From Gigaspora rosea (lineage: Eukaryota; Glomeromycota; Glomeromycetes; Diversisporales; Gigasporaceae), in NCBI GenBank assembly GCA_003550325.1, contig QKWP01002055.1, positions 1-64,000 on the forward strand: 64,000 nucleotides of DNA, in the 5' to 3' direction. The notes beneath the pieces were generated by a model. It did not search any database. It saw nothing but the letters and a program-made list of their open reading frames with translations, and was not told the origin of the DNA. Below, one piece after another: positions 46,458-58,805 of this stretch (the first letter of the stretch is position 1; each line of letters starts with the position of its first letter). The position numbers were made by a program, and so were the translations under genes.

Positions 46458-48583
46458 ATGGAAAAAGACGACAAACTACCTGCTAATTTGATAGACCCCT
46501 ATGATGTCTTATTTTTTTCTCGAACACAAGTTTCTTTAACAGATGAAGTGTTTGAAGACAGTGATGATGATAACAGTACTGAGATTGCAAAATAGATACG
46601 ATTAATCTGAATAGTGAAGAGATTGAGTCTAATACTGCAAGATCATTACAAGTAAATGAAGAAAAAACTAGAGGAAGAGGGAGAGGAAGAGGGCATAGAA
46701 GCAGAAAAGGAGAAAATAATATGGCTTCAGAAAGAAAAACTTAAATATCTGCTCAATTACCTGTACCTCCTAATTTTAATTATCTAAAACATAATATACT
46801 GTTTCATCAAGGTTTTATTAGATTGCCACCTGAGTTTCCGGATAATAATATTTCCCCATATGGATTAATTAGATTATTTTCTCCCTGATCTATTTTTACT
46901 ACAATTTTAACATATACTAATGAATACGCTCAGTCAAAAAATGCTGGTATTGTTGGACGTTGTTGGTCTCCATTAACATTAGATGAATTAAAAATTTGGC
47001 TAGGTATCATTATATATATGGGCGTAATTAAGTTACCAAGAGTAACAGATTATTGGTCAGTTAATTTTAAGTATCCTAAATATAATATTACTCAAATAAT
47101 ATCAATAATTCACTTTCAACAAATTAAGCATTACTTACATGTTTCAAGCATTAGTTCTGAAAAGCTTTATTGGTTCGATAAAATTGAGCCGCTTTCATCA
47201 CATATTCAAAAAATTAGCAAACAAATTTATGTACCTGGTTCGCACGTGTGCAATCGACGAAATGATGATACAGTTTTCAGGACGTAGTAAATATACGTTT
47301 AGAATGAAAAACAAATCTATTTCTGAAGGATATAAAGTTATTTTCTTGTGTAAAAAGGGTTACATATATGCATTTATATATGAATCCTGTATTAAAACAA
47401 ACAAAGAAGTTCCAAACATTTCCGGTCTTAATAAAACTGGATCTCTTGTATCGTATCTCGTTACTCAATTATCTAATAGTCATACATATAATATATATAT
47501 GGACAACTATTTTGCAAGTATACCCCTTTTTAATTATTTGCAAATAAAAGGATATGGTGCTTGTGATATAGTGCGAACCAACTCTGCACAATTTCCTAAG
47601 GAATTAAAAATTGAAAAATCAATTCAGTTAAATTGGGATATTTTATCTGGTGTAGTTGTCACAATGTTTTGGTAATTTTTTGGATAGACAATGGACCTGT
47701 TCATATGCTTTCAACTATTCATGGTATCAAAGGCAATAAGTGGAAAGTGTTAAGTTTACGTCGACATTCACGAGAAACAAGCTCAAATGCGAGTAATGTG
47801 TGAAAAGTTTTGGTAATGAAGTCCACAAAGAAATTTTAATTCCAAAAGCCATTAATAATTATAATCATTTTATGAATGCCATAAACATTGCTGACCAATT
47901 TCGCTTATATTATAACTGTCAACTTACTGCTTTACATACTTGGATGCCTCTACTATTTTGGTTAATTGACACGGCTATTGTAAACTCATATATCGTTTAT
48001 CAAAAAAATAGAAATTATTATTAGTTTTTTTTTTTACAAGCCTTGATATTTTTAAATACTTGGATGCCTCTACTATTTTGGTTAATTGACACGGCTATTG
48101 TAAACTCATATATTGTTTATCAAAAAAATGGAAATTATTATTTGGTTTTTTTTTACAAGCCTTAATATTTTCTATCAACTATTATGATATATATTTATAC
48201 TAATTAAATCTTATTTTAACAGGTGGAACTCTTGCACATCAGGAATTTAGATTGCAACTAGCATGGGATTTTATTAATGATGCATTAAGTACCAAATGAC
48301 CAACTACTAATAAACAATACGTAACTGAAAATTAGGCTCCTATAGTAATTAAAAATTTTAAACTTCCAACCATTGTCCTTTCTGGTTCAAATCATTCTCC
48401 AGAATGGAGAAATGACCGTGCAGCCTGTGAATGGTGACATGAGAAGCTAAAAATAGTAACTGAAAAATAAATGAGAAAAATCTACCACAAAGTAATATTT
48501 GGTGTAAAAAATGTTATGTTGCTCTTTGCGGCAACATTTCTCGGTCATGTTTTGAAGAATATCATATATACGATGAAAAATAA
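46458..48583 (+). pseudogene. piggyBac-like transposase, degenerate
   Basis: Starts MEKDDKLPANLIDPYDVLFF with an acidic N-terminus, then a stop. A basic GRGRGRGHRSRKGE patch follows, and WSPLTLDELKIWLGIIIYMG. The DDE core is readable: AIDEMMIQFSGRSKYTFRMK (first catalytic Asp), YMDNYFASIPLF (second) and WIDNGPVHMLST (third, after a frameshift). Next come RLYYNCQLTALHTWMPLLFW and a C-terminal cysteine-rich end, WCKKCYVALCGN and SCFEEYH. PiggyBac enzymes cut and paste DNA at TTAA. At least six stops or frameshifts occur. A 120-bp segment (47937-48056) is tandemly duplicated at 48057-48176 inside the coding region. The copy is dead. Confidence 0.88.
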
Positions 48584-48965
48584 AAAATAAATATATATTT
48601 TTAACATATTTTTTTTACAAATTATTACAAATTATTAGGAGTACATACCTTGCATTAAATATTATTATCTTGTATCTCGCATATATTTGTAATACGCATT
48701 TTGTGAATATATTTAGTTATAAATACTGAATTTTAGATATAAATATAATGTTAAGAGTTCTAATTCCAATTATATTTAACTAATTAAGGCCAATTATGTT
48801 TCGAAAATAAAGTTTTAAAAATTTTATTTAAAATTTTAATTTTTTTAAAAAAAAATAATTATAATTTTTAAAATCGCTAAAACTGCATAGTTAATCTTAT
48901 TTAAATTATTGAATAAAATGTTCTTCAGGTTTAAATTAAATTAGGACTTAATTTTATAATAATAT

Positions 48966-49494
48966 TTAATTCGTGATTCTTTTGTAAACAATAGTACTAT
49001 CATAGTAAAAGTTGGGGGGAATCTAATATAAGTTTTATAATAGAGCTGAATCCAGCTTCACCCACAAGGTAGGTTATCTTTTTTTCAAGATAACCTTTCT
49101 TGAAGCTCTAATAGAAGTTATAGAGCTGATTTTTGTGGTTCTAATAGTAGTAAAATCAGTAAAATTGATCTGGTGGTTGTTGAGATACCTTAGCTTTTCT
49201 TCTTACAATCATATAAGGTTTCTTTAAAATTTTTTAAAGAAATTTTATATGATTATAAAGAGAAAGGCTAGGGTATCTCAACAACCACCAGGCCAATTTT
49301 ACCGATCTTACTACTATTAGAACCACAAACATCAGCTCTATAACTTTTATTAGAGCTCCAAGCAAGGTTATCTTGAAAAAAAGATGACCTACCTTGTGGG
49401 TGAAGCTGGATTCAGCTCTATTATAAAACTTATATTAGATTCCCCCAACTTTTACTATGACAGTACTATTGTTTACAAAAGAATCACGAATTAA
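48966..49494. mobile_element. 529-bp palindrome with TTAA at both ends
   Basis: Arms of ~240 bp pair almost completely: TTAATTCGTGATTC at left, GAATCACGAATTAA at right, with 'gtaaacaatagtact' and 'cacccacaaggtaggt' inside. TTAA at both tips is what piggyBac target duplication would leave, so it may be a piggyBac-mobilised MITE. TTAA is itself a palindrome, so this is suggestive only. Centre near 49230. Confidence 0.8.
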
Positions 49495-49893
49495 CTTTTT
49501 TTTATAAAAATTATTTAAATTATTAATTTATTGTTAATTACGATTTATACATTTTAATACTGAATATTTAAACATTCTTAATTTAGTCTTAAATTCTTTT
49601 TTTTAAATAATTTTAAAATTACCATATTTAATAAACATTGTAATACAAATTTAGTAATAACATTAGGGAGCGTATATAATAAAAAATTTTAAAAAATTAA
49701 AAAAATGTATTTATTTAACTATATTATGTATAAATTAATCAATTTTAGACGAACAAAAATTATTTTAAATATAAATAAATTTTTATATTTTATAGCTTTA
49801 AAAAAGAAATATAATCGATAAGTATATATTTTAATAAAAATTTGAATTAATTTATTATAAAAAAAAATTTAAGATAATATTATATAACTTTTT

Positions 49894-49911
49894 GCAGGCA
49901 AATTTGCCTGC
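49894..49911. repeat. 18-bp perfect palindrome, right copy
   Basis: Identical to 45810-45827; see that entry. The spacer 49495-49893 is AT-rich with no gene. Confidence 0.7.
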
Positions 49912-50139
49912 ACCTATCTAACAGACGAGAAGAAATAAGATAACCTACTCTAATCTCTTAAGTAAAGTTGTTCAAAACATGATTTTATATATACTTATTA
50001 TTTTAAAATTTGCAAGTATTTGTTTTTGACAAAGTTATATTTTTGATTTGTACAAAATAGCAGAACTATAACTTGGCATAAAGATAAGTTTATTTTTCTT
50101 TTTTTGTTCTGTATAATTACAAAATTTTATTTTAAATTA

Positions 50140-50296
50140 GGGTGCTAACATTTATTACCTAATATCCATTTACTATAAGGGCTTATCTCAGATAAAATTT
50201 TTAGCAAATTTAATTGGTTAAAATTTTTTATATGAGGTAATATTTGGCTTAACCTTTCCTCTACCTCTAAAATATTACCTAAAAATGTTCGTGCCC
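50140..50296. mobile_element. 157-bp MITE with TTA duplication, right arm only
   Basis: Ends GGGTGCTAACATT and (complement) GGGCACGAACATT. TTA on both sides (50137-50139, 50297-50299). The left arm has uninterrupted sequence at the matching place (44690-44715), which gives an empty site. Confidence 0.75.
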
Positions 50297-50883
50297 TTAA
50301 TATATAGGTTGAAAAGAATCTTGGCTTCAAAGTTTATAGTAATTTTTATATTTTTATTATAAAAAATTTTCACATAACATATTTTTTAACTATTATTAAA
50401 TATAACTATGAAGCTATCTGATAAGATAATAAAATAATGATGAAATAGAACTTAGTTATAATACAGCAGTGTGCTATTCTATTATTATTCAATTATCTAA
50501 TTAGGGTTAGCTTTATGGTTATTGTAAGGATCTCTAATTTTTTTTCCAAGTTCTGTAAATGCCTCTTTTAATTGGAAACAAAATAGATTATACCACTCTT
50601 TGTCTACTAATCAAATTTTAAGATCAGGTGTAATATAAAATTTCAAAAAACTCGAAGTTTTTCAAAAACTACCAGTAATTTAAATTTTACTTACACAAAT
50701 ATCTTTTATTTTTTAACAAAAAATTTTTTAATTTTAATATAGTATTTGTACTATTACCCTTTATACTATTTAACAATATGTCAATATTTGATCAACTAAA
50801 GGAGAAATTTTTTTATTTAATAGAAGAGAATATATAAATCCCACTTGGTGAATAATAACAGAATTTTTTACAACAAATTAAAA

Positions 50884-51776
50884 AATTTTTTTTTATGACT
50901 TTGGCAGTCTTGCTGAATTCTTATAAATTTTATTACAGTACCGAACAGTAAAAAACATCCACTCGTTATTAGTAAATCTTTTAAATTGTTATAACTTTTT
51001 TAAAAAAAATTAAATCAAAAAACCCTCTGACAAATTGATAGATTTTTAGATAAACTCATTTCTGTCAAAGGAATTTTTTTTATTTTTAATTTTAAGGAAG
51101 TTATAAGGCATTAAAGTTTATATGAGTTTCAAAAATTGGCATTTAATATATAAAAAAAGAAAACATATATAGGTTTTTAGCCAATCAAAATCAATTGCAC
51201 AAAAATTAGCCAATCATAATTGATTATATAAGCACCCAAAATTGGCACCTATATATATAGATTGGATGTCTTTTACTGTTCCGTACTATACTAAAAATTT
51301 CTTTTTAATATATTACAATCAACAGTCTTCCCAGATGCGACCAGCCACATCAACTTATGTATAAGCCAAAAAAATTTGTTAGCTATAGTTACAAACCAAC
51401 TATGCTTCATAACCTACTCCTTCAAAAACTCCTTCTCTGAGCTTCTCATAAAGAAGAATAAAACAAGAGAAGATCAAAATAGAGGGACAAAACTAAATAC
51501 TCAACAAAATTGACCAAAAACCAAAATTATACATTCAAGAAAAATAAAAAAAAGAAAACCAAAGAAAAAGCAAAGAAAAAATAGACTATGAAGGTGTTAT
51601 TAAGCCTACACTAGACTGTAAAAATTATATAATACTGCATAGACTATATCTACCAAAGTGTTATATGTACAAAAAAGAACAAAAAAAACTACGTCTCGAA
51701 CTCTGTAACCAAGTATGAAATTCTTTACATGCCCTCCAAAGGTTCCATAAAATTAAAAATATTAATATATATAATT
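50884..51776. other. Right-arm-specific insertion of about 0.9 kb
   Basis: Absent between 38840 and 38880 of the left arm. It contains an inverted-repeat MITE (about 50937-51290; 'gtaccgaacagtaaaaaaca' facing 'ttttactgttccgtac') and an A-rich stretch. That stretch, read on the minus strand, ends with 'acagagttcgagacg' followed by a T-run near 51700, weakly like a pol III B box and terminator. No gene. Confidence 0.5.
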
Positions 51777-52505
51777 TTTAATTATTATTATATTTTAATA
51801 TTAAGGTTTAAAGTAACAATCATAATATTGATCAATTAATTCAACAGATATAACTTAATGTATTAAATTTTAAGGCATTATTGTATGGATGCTATTTAGC
51901 AATTTTACAAATATAAAGTATCTTATTAAAGAAGGCTTTGAAATTATTTTAAAGCAGCATAGATTGAAAATATATTATAGGATTGATTATCAAAAAAATA
52001 TGTAGAAATGCAGAGCACAAACAGATTTATATTTAAAATTTTTGATAATTCTAAAGATAAAAGTTCTTATTTGGTTTTTTTATCTTTTTTAACTCAAATT
52101 TTATTTTGATAATAATAACCAACTCTATACATTCTACTTGCATCATCTATATTAGCAATAGAGATCTGCAATTTAATTTGATCTTAAATATTGAATCAAA
52201 TATTTGAACAAATTCAAATTCAAATTTAACTATTATCAAATTCAAATTTGATTAAATTTAAATATAATTAAATTTGATTTAATTTGAAAATTACTATTAA
52301 AATTCAAATTCAAATATTTAAATTAAATCTAATTCAAATTAGAGTAATTTGATTTGATCAAATTCAAATTAGAGTAATTTGATTTGATCAATTCAAATTA
52401 ATGTAATATTTGATTTGATATAAAATTGAAAACTCTAATTAGCAGGGTTTGATAATTAAATATTGCTTTATGCATTGCCCAAATAAATATAAAGTGTATT
52501 ATATA

Positions 52506-52839
52506 GGTTGTTACATATTAAATCAGCCCTTGTAACATATAATTTATTTTGAGATAATTGAATTTAATCATTTGTTTTAATTTTTGGACTGATTTGGAAT
52601 TAATAAAATTTTCAATTTTGATTGGTTAGATATAACAGGTGACTATAAGGTAATCACATAATGTGCTGGCCTTATGTGGCTACATGTAATTTTTTTTTAC
52701 ATTTATCTTAATTTTTTATTATGCAAATTGACTTTTATTTATAATTGAAAAATATCCATCATGTCAAAATTTATATAAATCTAATAAAAACTCAATTTTC
52801 AAAAAATTGCAAAAAGGGCTGTTTTAATGTGTAACACCC
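52506..52839. mobile_element. 334-bp MITE in a TATATA target, right arm only
   Basis: Ends GGTTGTTACA and (complement) GGGTGTTACA, followed inside by 'cagccctt' motifs. TATATA is on both sides (52500-52505 and 52840-52845). The left arm near 38060 has a single TATATA there, so the insertion postdates the duplication. The duplicated part could be TA only, as for Tc1/mariner. Confidence 0.8.
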
Positions 52840-53537
52840 TATATAATATGACTACTTTTTAGTTTTAGTAAATTAAATTTTATGTAAGTTTTATTATATT
52901 ACAAACATAAAGTACAAGCTTTAAAAATTTATTTTTGTATTAATACATTATTTGATTTGAATAAATAATTCACTTTATAATATCTTAGGAATTGCAAATA
53001 ATATATTTAAATTACAAATAATATAAAAAACTAATTTATCAAAACTTACTACAAAAATTATCAAATTGCAGTAAAATCACAACCCTAGTTTAAATAACAG
53101 TTTTTTTTTTTATTGTTTTTAGCATTGTTAAAAAATTAATTAATTGGAATTAATACATATATTATAACATTTATTAGTAGATTTGCACTTTTTTAAAACT
53201 ATTAAAAATTTTTTCAATTTTTAAAATTTTTTATTATATTCAACAAATTCATAGCATTCAAGATCCAAAATCACATTTAAAGATAACAGAATAAATAAAA
53301 CTTTTACAAAAAAGTAAATTGCATAAAAATACAAAGTTTCATATATTTGATACTGGAACTTTTATCTAAAGCTATACAATGCCTATGGTTCAAAATTTGG
53401 AGATAGGACTTAGCTTGTATTACAAATTGTGTTGCAAAATTTTAAAGAATATTACATTATGTAGTAAAAATTACTATGAAAGTGATATAAGAGTTTTTGA
53501 AGATAAGAAAAAGTGTTCAATGTATTAGAATCTAATT

Positions 53538-53538
<1 letters not shown>

Positions 53539-53599
<61 letters not shown>
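53539..53599. repeat. 61-bp poly-T tract replacing ~0.6 kb of arm sequence
   Basis: Right-arm homology jumps from the match of ~37360 to that of ~36740 across this run, so the hAT MITE region of the left arm is missing here. It is either a real deletion with a retroposon tail or an assembly collapse. Confidence 0.7.
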
Positions 53600-53603
<4 letters not shown>

Positions 53604-54341
53604 TTGGATTAGATGGTAATGATTAGAATACAATATTTTTATGCTGTAGTGTTATTCGATAATGACGTAGTTTTTAGGATTCTATCAAGAAAAATACATC
53701 AACTAATTTATTAAAGTATTCTACGAAAGTAGTTTATTAGGAACAATAATTATTAAAGTATTCTATGTATTAAGAACGGCACATCAATTAATTATTAAAT
53801 TATTAAACGATTTTTTCAACACTTTTGTTTTGTATAATTTTTAATTATTAAACTTCAAATAGTTTTAGTAGCATCTTATAAATGTCAAATAAAATATCTG
53901 TTATATATCACATGCATGCATAAATAGTATTTTAAAAATTATTTGTCACAATAATTATATCGTATATAGCACAAGTTTAATTGACCAATTAATGGATTTT
54001 TAACAATGCTATTGATTTCATTATAATTTGATTGGCCGTATTATGTATGACAATTTGAAATTGTATCCACAACCTACAATAGGCAGTGTAACATCCTTTT
54101 TTTTATTAATTTTCAACGAAGTAATACTGATACTGAATTAGTAAATATTGTTTCTTACAGTATTTCTCTTTGATTTAAAATGGAAATAAAATTCTTTGAA
54201 AGCCTTTCAAAAAATTATCTTGAACTTCTTAATGACAAAGAAGACTATAATGTAATTATTAATGTTGGTGAATCCCCTGATACAAAAATATTTCAGGCAC
54301 ATTCAACTATTTTAAAATGCAGGTCTTCATATTTTCGTAAC

Positions 54342-54344
<3 letters not shown>

Positions 54345-54387
<43 letters not shown>

Positions 54388-55128
54388 NNNNNNNNNNNNN
54401 NNNNNNNNNNNNNNNNNNNNNNNNNNNNNNNNNNNNNNNNNNNNNNNNNNNNNNNNNNNNNNNNNNNNNNNNNNNNNNNNNNNNNNNNNNNNNNTTTTTT
54501 TACGGTTTATAGAGAGACTTCTTTGCTCTCATGGTTTTTATTAAGTATACAACCTATATTAAATAGGGGGGTATTACATTTTACATATCAACGAGACTAC
54601 AATTAGCCACGCGTACAATTTTAGTCATTGTCTATTTAAAGGCTCCGCCCGCAGGTTACCTACTAATTGCTATACCTGGAACCCGCCTGTGGGTTCCCTA
54701 TTTAAAGTCTCTGGTTTTCAATGTTACTATGTAACACCAAACTTATTTTTATCCATTCAGGCTTAGGGCTATTTTACCCTCGAAGTAATCTCTACCATAA
54801 CGGACGTAGATCCCACATCTATACCGGTTTTGGATTTTTGTGCCAGAGGTGATTCCATAATTGGCAAGGCCAATCCTTTTCCACAAACGTCGACGGCATT
54901 CTCCACATTTCTCACTATAATAGTGCCCGCTCTCTGCCGTATCGGTTTCCTTCCGGGAATTCCTTGATTCAAGCATGTACCTTCACATGGACTTCGCCAC
55001 AGGGCTTCGCATCCGATTATAGGCTCCAATTTTTGGTTACAGAGTATTTACCTCCAGCCGAACTCGAACCGTTGACCTTGTCTGTGGGGGAACGGGAACT
55101 TAACAACTAAGCTATGGGACCCGAACCC
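54345..55128 (-). mobile_element. tRNA-headed retroposon inserted in the BTB gene
   Basis: On the minus strand it begins at 55128 with a tRNA-derived head: A-box-like TAGCTTAGTTGTTAAG, B-box GGTTCGAGTTC. It ends in poly(A), seen as poly-T from 54345. A 14-bp exact duplication of BTB exon sequence, ATTTTCGTAACGAG, flanks it (54331-54344 and 55129-55142). The less AT-rich body includes a frame with CGECRRRLWKR, not assignable. 107 Ns (54388-54494) lie in or next to the tail, so true length is uncertain. Confidence 0.88.
54388..54494. other. Assembly gap (107 N)
   Basis: Unresolved bases following the poly-T run of the retroposon. Confidence 1.
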
Positions 55129-57289
55129 ATTTTCGTAACGAGTTAGATAAGATTAATAGGAATTCAGATAATATTAAAACAATTAATTTGAAACATGTCA
55201 CGATTCAGCAATTTGAAATAATCATCAAGTAAGTTATAGAATATTTAATATATTATTATATATTTTTAGTAGATTATTAAGATAAATTTTTTTATAAAGG
55301 TATATTTACGGAGGAGTGATTTCATTAGATAATCTTGACTCATCATTTATTTTTGAATTAATGATTATGTCTAATAATTTTCTTCTTGAGGAGTTGGCTA
55401 AATATTTTGAAAATCATTTAATTGAAACTAAAGCTTCCTGGCTTCGATTACGCTTTGCTCATGTTTATAAAGCAAGTATTCAAAATAACAACTTTCAAGA
55501 TCTACATAATTGGTGTAATAACATTATAGCAAAATATCCAGATAAAGTTTTTGACACTGAAGATTTCATTTCTCTTCCAAAAAGTGCTTTAGTATCGCTT
55601 ATTAAACGTGATGATTTACAAATGGATGAAGGAAAAATTTGGAAATATGTTATTACTTGGGGAATTGCTCAAAATCCTAGTTTACCATCTAATTTTGAAG
55701 ACTGGTCTAATGAAAATTTTCAATCTTTAAAGACTACTCTAATAAACTGTTTACCATGTATCCGTTAATTTCAAATATCTAGTGATGACATTATTGATAA
55801 TGTACAGCCATATCAAAGAATTCTTGAAAAAACTCTTTGGAATGATATATTAAAAAGACTTGCTAATTCGGACAAGCAGATATCATCAATAATTCTTCCT
55901 CCTCGTAAAATTTTAATACAAAAATTACCGACTAGAACGACTGAATCATTTTCAAAAGTAATTAGTGAAACACATGCAGCTGAAATCGCTTCATGGATTG
56001 ATAAGAAAACTGATATATATTCTACAATAAATAATCCTTATGAATTTAAATTAATTCTTCGTGGAAGCAGAGATGGCTTTACTCCTGAAGCATTTTGGAA
56101 TTTATGCAATAATCAGAAAAATACAGTTGTAGTTATAAAGGTTAAAGACACTGATGAAATTCTTGGTGGATATAATCCTATTGAATGGAAAAAATCATCA
56201 AGTACTGAATATGTCAGCTGCAATGAAAGCTTTATTTTTTCATTGAAAAAAAATGGCAATGTCAAGAATTCTATTTTAAGTCGTGTAAAACACTCAGATA
56301 ATGCATTTTGTTATTATTATGACTTTGGTCCATATTTTGGGGGTGGTTGTGATCTTGGTTTGTTTGGTGATGATTTTCAAATTAATTCATTTAGTTATTG
56401 TCGTTGTTGTTCATATGAGGCACCAATTAGAAATGATGATTCAGGTTTTTCAGTGGAAGAATATGAGGTATTCCAAATTTATAAAAAAGTTTAATTTTTT
56501 ATTATCTCGACCTATTTTTTTATTTTTTACAAGGCAACGAACTTTAAAGGTAATTTTATTATTTGAGTTATTGGCTGGAGCTGAGGGAAATGAAGCGTAA
56601 GTCTACGAATTTTCGGCAATATCCGGTTTCTGCATCAAATGGTTCTGATTTAGGTTCAAAATTCGAAAACTTTAACCTAAATTAGGTTCAATTTTTGATA
56701 CAGTAATCAGTTTACCGTAAAATATTGCTACTTACTTTAAAAATGCGTTATTATAATGATGCAAAAAAAATTAGAGAAAAAGTTTAACTATTGATAACTC
56801 CATGATATCCTGTTCTTCATAAATATATCTTTGTATCATAAGTAAATATTAAATAAAACAAAAAAATGTCATTGTGTCGCAAGTGTATACTTTTTTCTTT
56901 GGTAAATTTTTCGAATGACAAAACACAAACAAACATATACGGCCGAACAAATAGCATAAAAAATGAAGTGAAAAGAAAACGAAAGAGTTCAATATTCAAG
57001 AATAGCAGCTAGCGTATAGAAAAGTAATTAGAAAAAAGAAAAGCTCGTCGCTAAAGACAGGCAACGGCTAATAATAGTCATATTTTGATAGGCAAGTCAA
57101 GTCAAACAGATAAATAAAGGAGACAGCATAAATAAGAGCATGATTTCTGTTGTAATTAAATTTCGACCGATTTATTAAAATTATAACGATAATATGCTAT
57201 AAATAATTTTCAACGATTATTAAAATTATAACGATAACGTGCAATAAATTCATTTAGAAATGCGTCTCCAACCTGTCAACTTACTGACA

Positions 57290-57705
57290 TAATTTTCTAA
57301 GTTATTGCCCTATTTGTGTGGAATGTTTTCCTTCGGTTATATCATTTTGCTCAAAATGGATAACTATACAGATCAAACACTATCTAATCAAATAGTGACA
57401 ATGCGACTTATTAAGTACCCTAGGTAAAATTGGGAACTTGCTCTTGCATACAGTCTCCATTGTGTCTTGCCTGGGCAATCACAATTCATAAAATCACAAG
57501 GTTTGATATTACCGCAAGCTGTCATAAATGGGAATTGCAACAGGTCTTACATGTGGGTGTACCAATGGTTCGTACCCTTACTGATCTTCTTTTCGATAGT
57601 GTCTTTCCTTTTGACAGATTGCAAAAGTTGGGACAAAATTCACGCTTGCAACAAAAGAACAAAGAATGCTTTCCTTATACCTTTACTATAAATATAATCT
57701 TAAAT
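57290..57705 (+). pseudogene. PIF1/Helitron-type helicase remnant (right arm)
   Basis: Mirror copy of 33230-33685, with the same C-terminal motifs across broken frames: NYTDQTLSNQIVTM, SLHCVLPGQSQF in a shifted frame, GLILPQA, and FDRLQKLGQNSRLQQ. Frame changes differ from the left copy, so decay continued after duplication. Non-functional. Confidence 0.75.
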
Positions 57706-58805
57706 GTAATGGAAATTTATAAAATTCAATTAGTATTTGAATTTAATTCTAAATAATAATAGCAATTTATAAAATTTTATTATTATTTTAAATTTAATTT
57801 TAAATAGTAAAAATTTATTAAATTAAAATATGATTTTAAATTTTTATTTAAAGAATAGAAATTTATAAAATTCAAATGTTATTTTAAATTTAATTATAAA
57901 TTGTAAGACCTAAGAATTAGGGCTCAAGCTCACAATACTTTCTAGTATGTATTCTATGCGTTTTCATCGATTGAAAATGGCGATTTTTAATGCAGGTCAT
58001 GAAACTTAATGTAATGGACTATTTGATAATAAAAAAATAATTTTAAAATAATTATTTTAATGTCGCATGGCTTATTCTTTAATTACATTTGGATCGATCT
58101 TTTTACGTCTATGTACTACATATTTTTCTTCAATATTTGTATGTATATAGTTCATGACTCATGTTGAATATTACCAAAAGAAAAGAAATGCAAAATTTGA
58201 TGGATAAAAGTCATTATAGCGAGTTTTAAATATGCTAAGCTGATTTTGAAAAAATGCACACCAAAAATTTTAATATTTCATATTTGAATAACATTTGGGT
58301 AGAACATTGCGCTCAGACAATAAATAATACGTATAAAAAAAAAAAAATACAACTTAGATATGTAATAACAAGTACATATAATGACCAAGATTCACATTAT
58401 TTTAATTAATGTAATATCTTAATCAACATATCTATTTATTACTACATTTTCATGACTATGTAATCGTTATCCCTTGATTAATCTTAAACATTTCCGTGCA
58501 ATATAAAGATTTCCTTGTGTGTATCCATTGTAACAAAAGTTTCGCTAGCAAAAGAAGATTTCAATAAAACTAAATAAATTTATATTATGATTTTTTATGG
58601 AGTAGTTCTTACATATAATTTATTGCCCAATTGACAATTGCGGTCTTGATAACGCTACGATACAAAATTTTGTTATGACACTATGGGATCATGCAGTTTT
58701 GCCGTAGCCGTAACCGTTTTATTGTCGTAAATTCATTGAACGATTCTACTGCATCACTATTTTTACCATGAAATAACATCCCCGAAAATTAATTATCGCA
58801 TATCA

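Larger units (their letters stand above)
54180..56494 (+). pseudogene. BTB-BACK-TLDc protein, right copy, split by a retroposon
   Basis: Exon 1 starts at 54180 with the same MEIKFFESLSKNYLELLND as the left copy, is interrupted at 54344 by a retroposon, resumes at 55143 and ends at a GTAAGT donor near 55227. Exon 2 resumes as YIYGGVISLDNLDS. Over the first 150 residues of exon 2, I count six differences from the left copy. A Tyr-to-stop change ends the frame after CLPCIR (55766-55768). Beyond it the frame is open and keeps the TLDc motif ILGGYNPIEWKKSSS that the left copy lost, ending FQIYKKV at 56494. So this copy has its lesions in BTB and BACK, and the left copy has its lesion in TLDc. Confidence 0.88.

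Noticed and set aside
55060-55128. A genuine tRNA gene on the minus strand
   Set aside because: A/B-box-like sequence is present but it is fused to a long poly(A)-tailed body with a target duplication; better read as a retroposon head.
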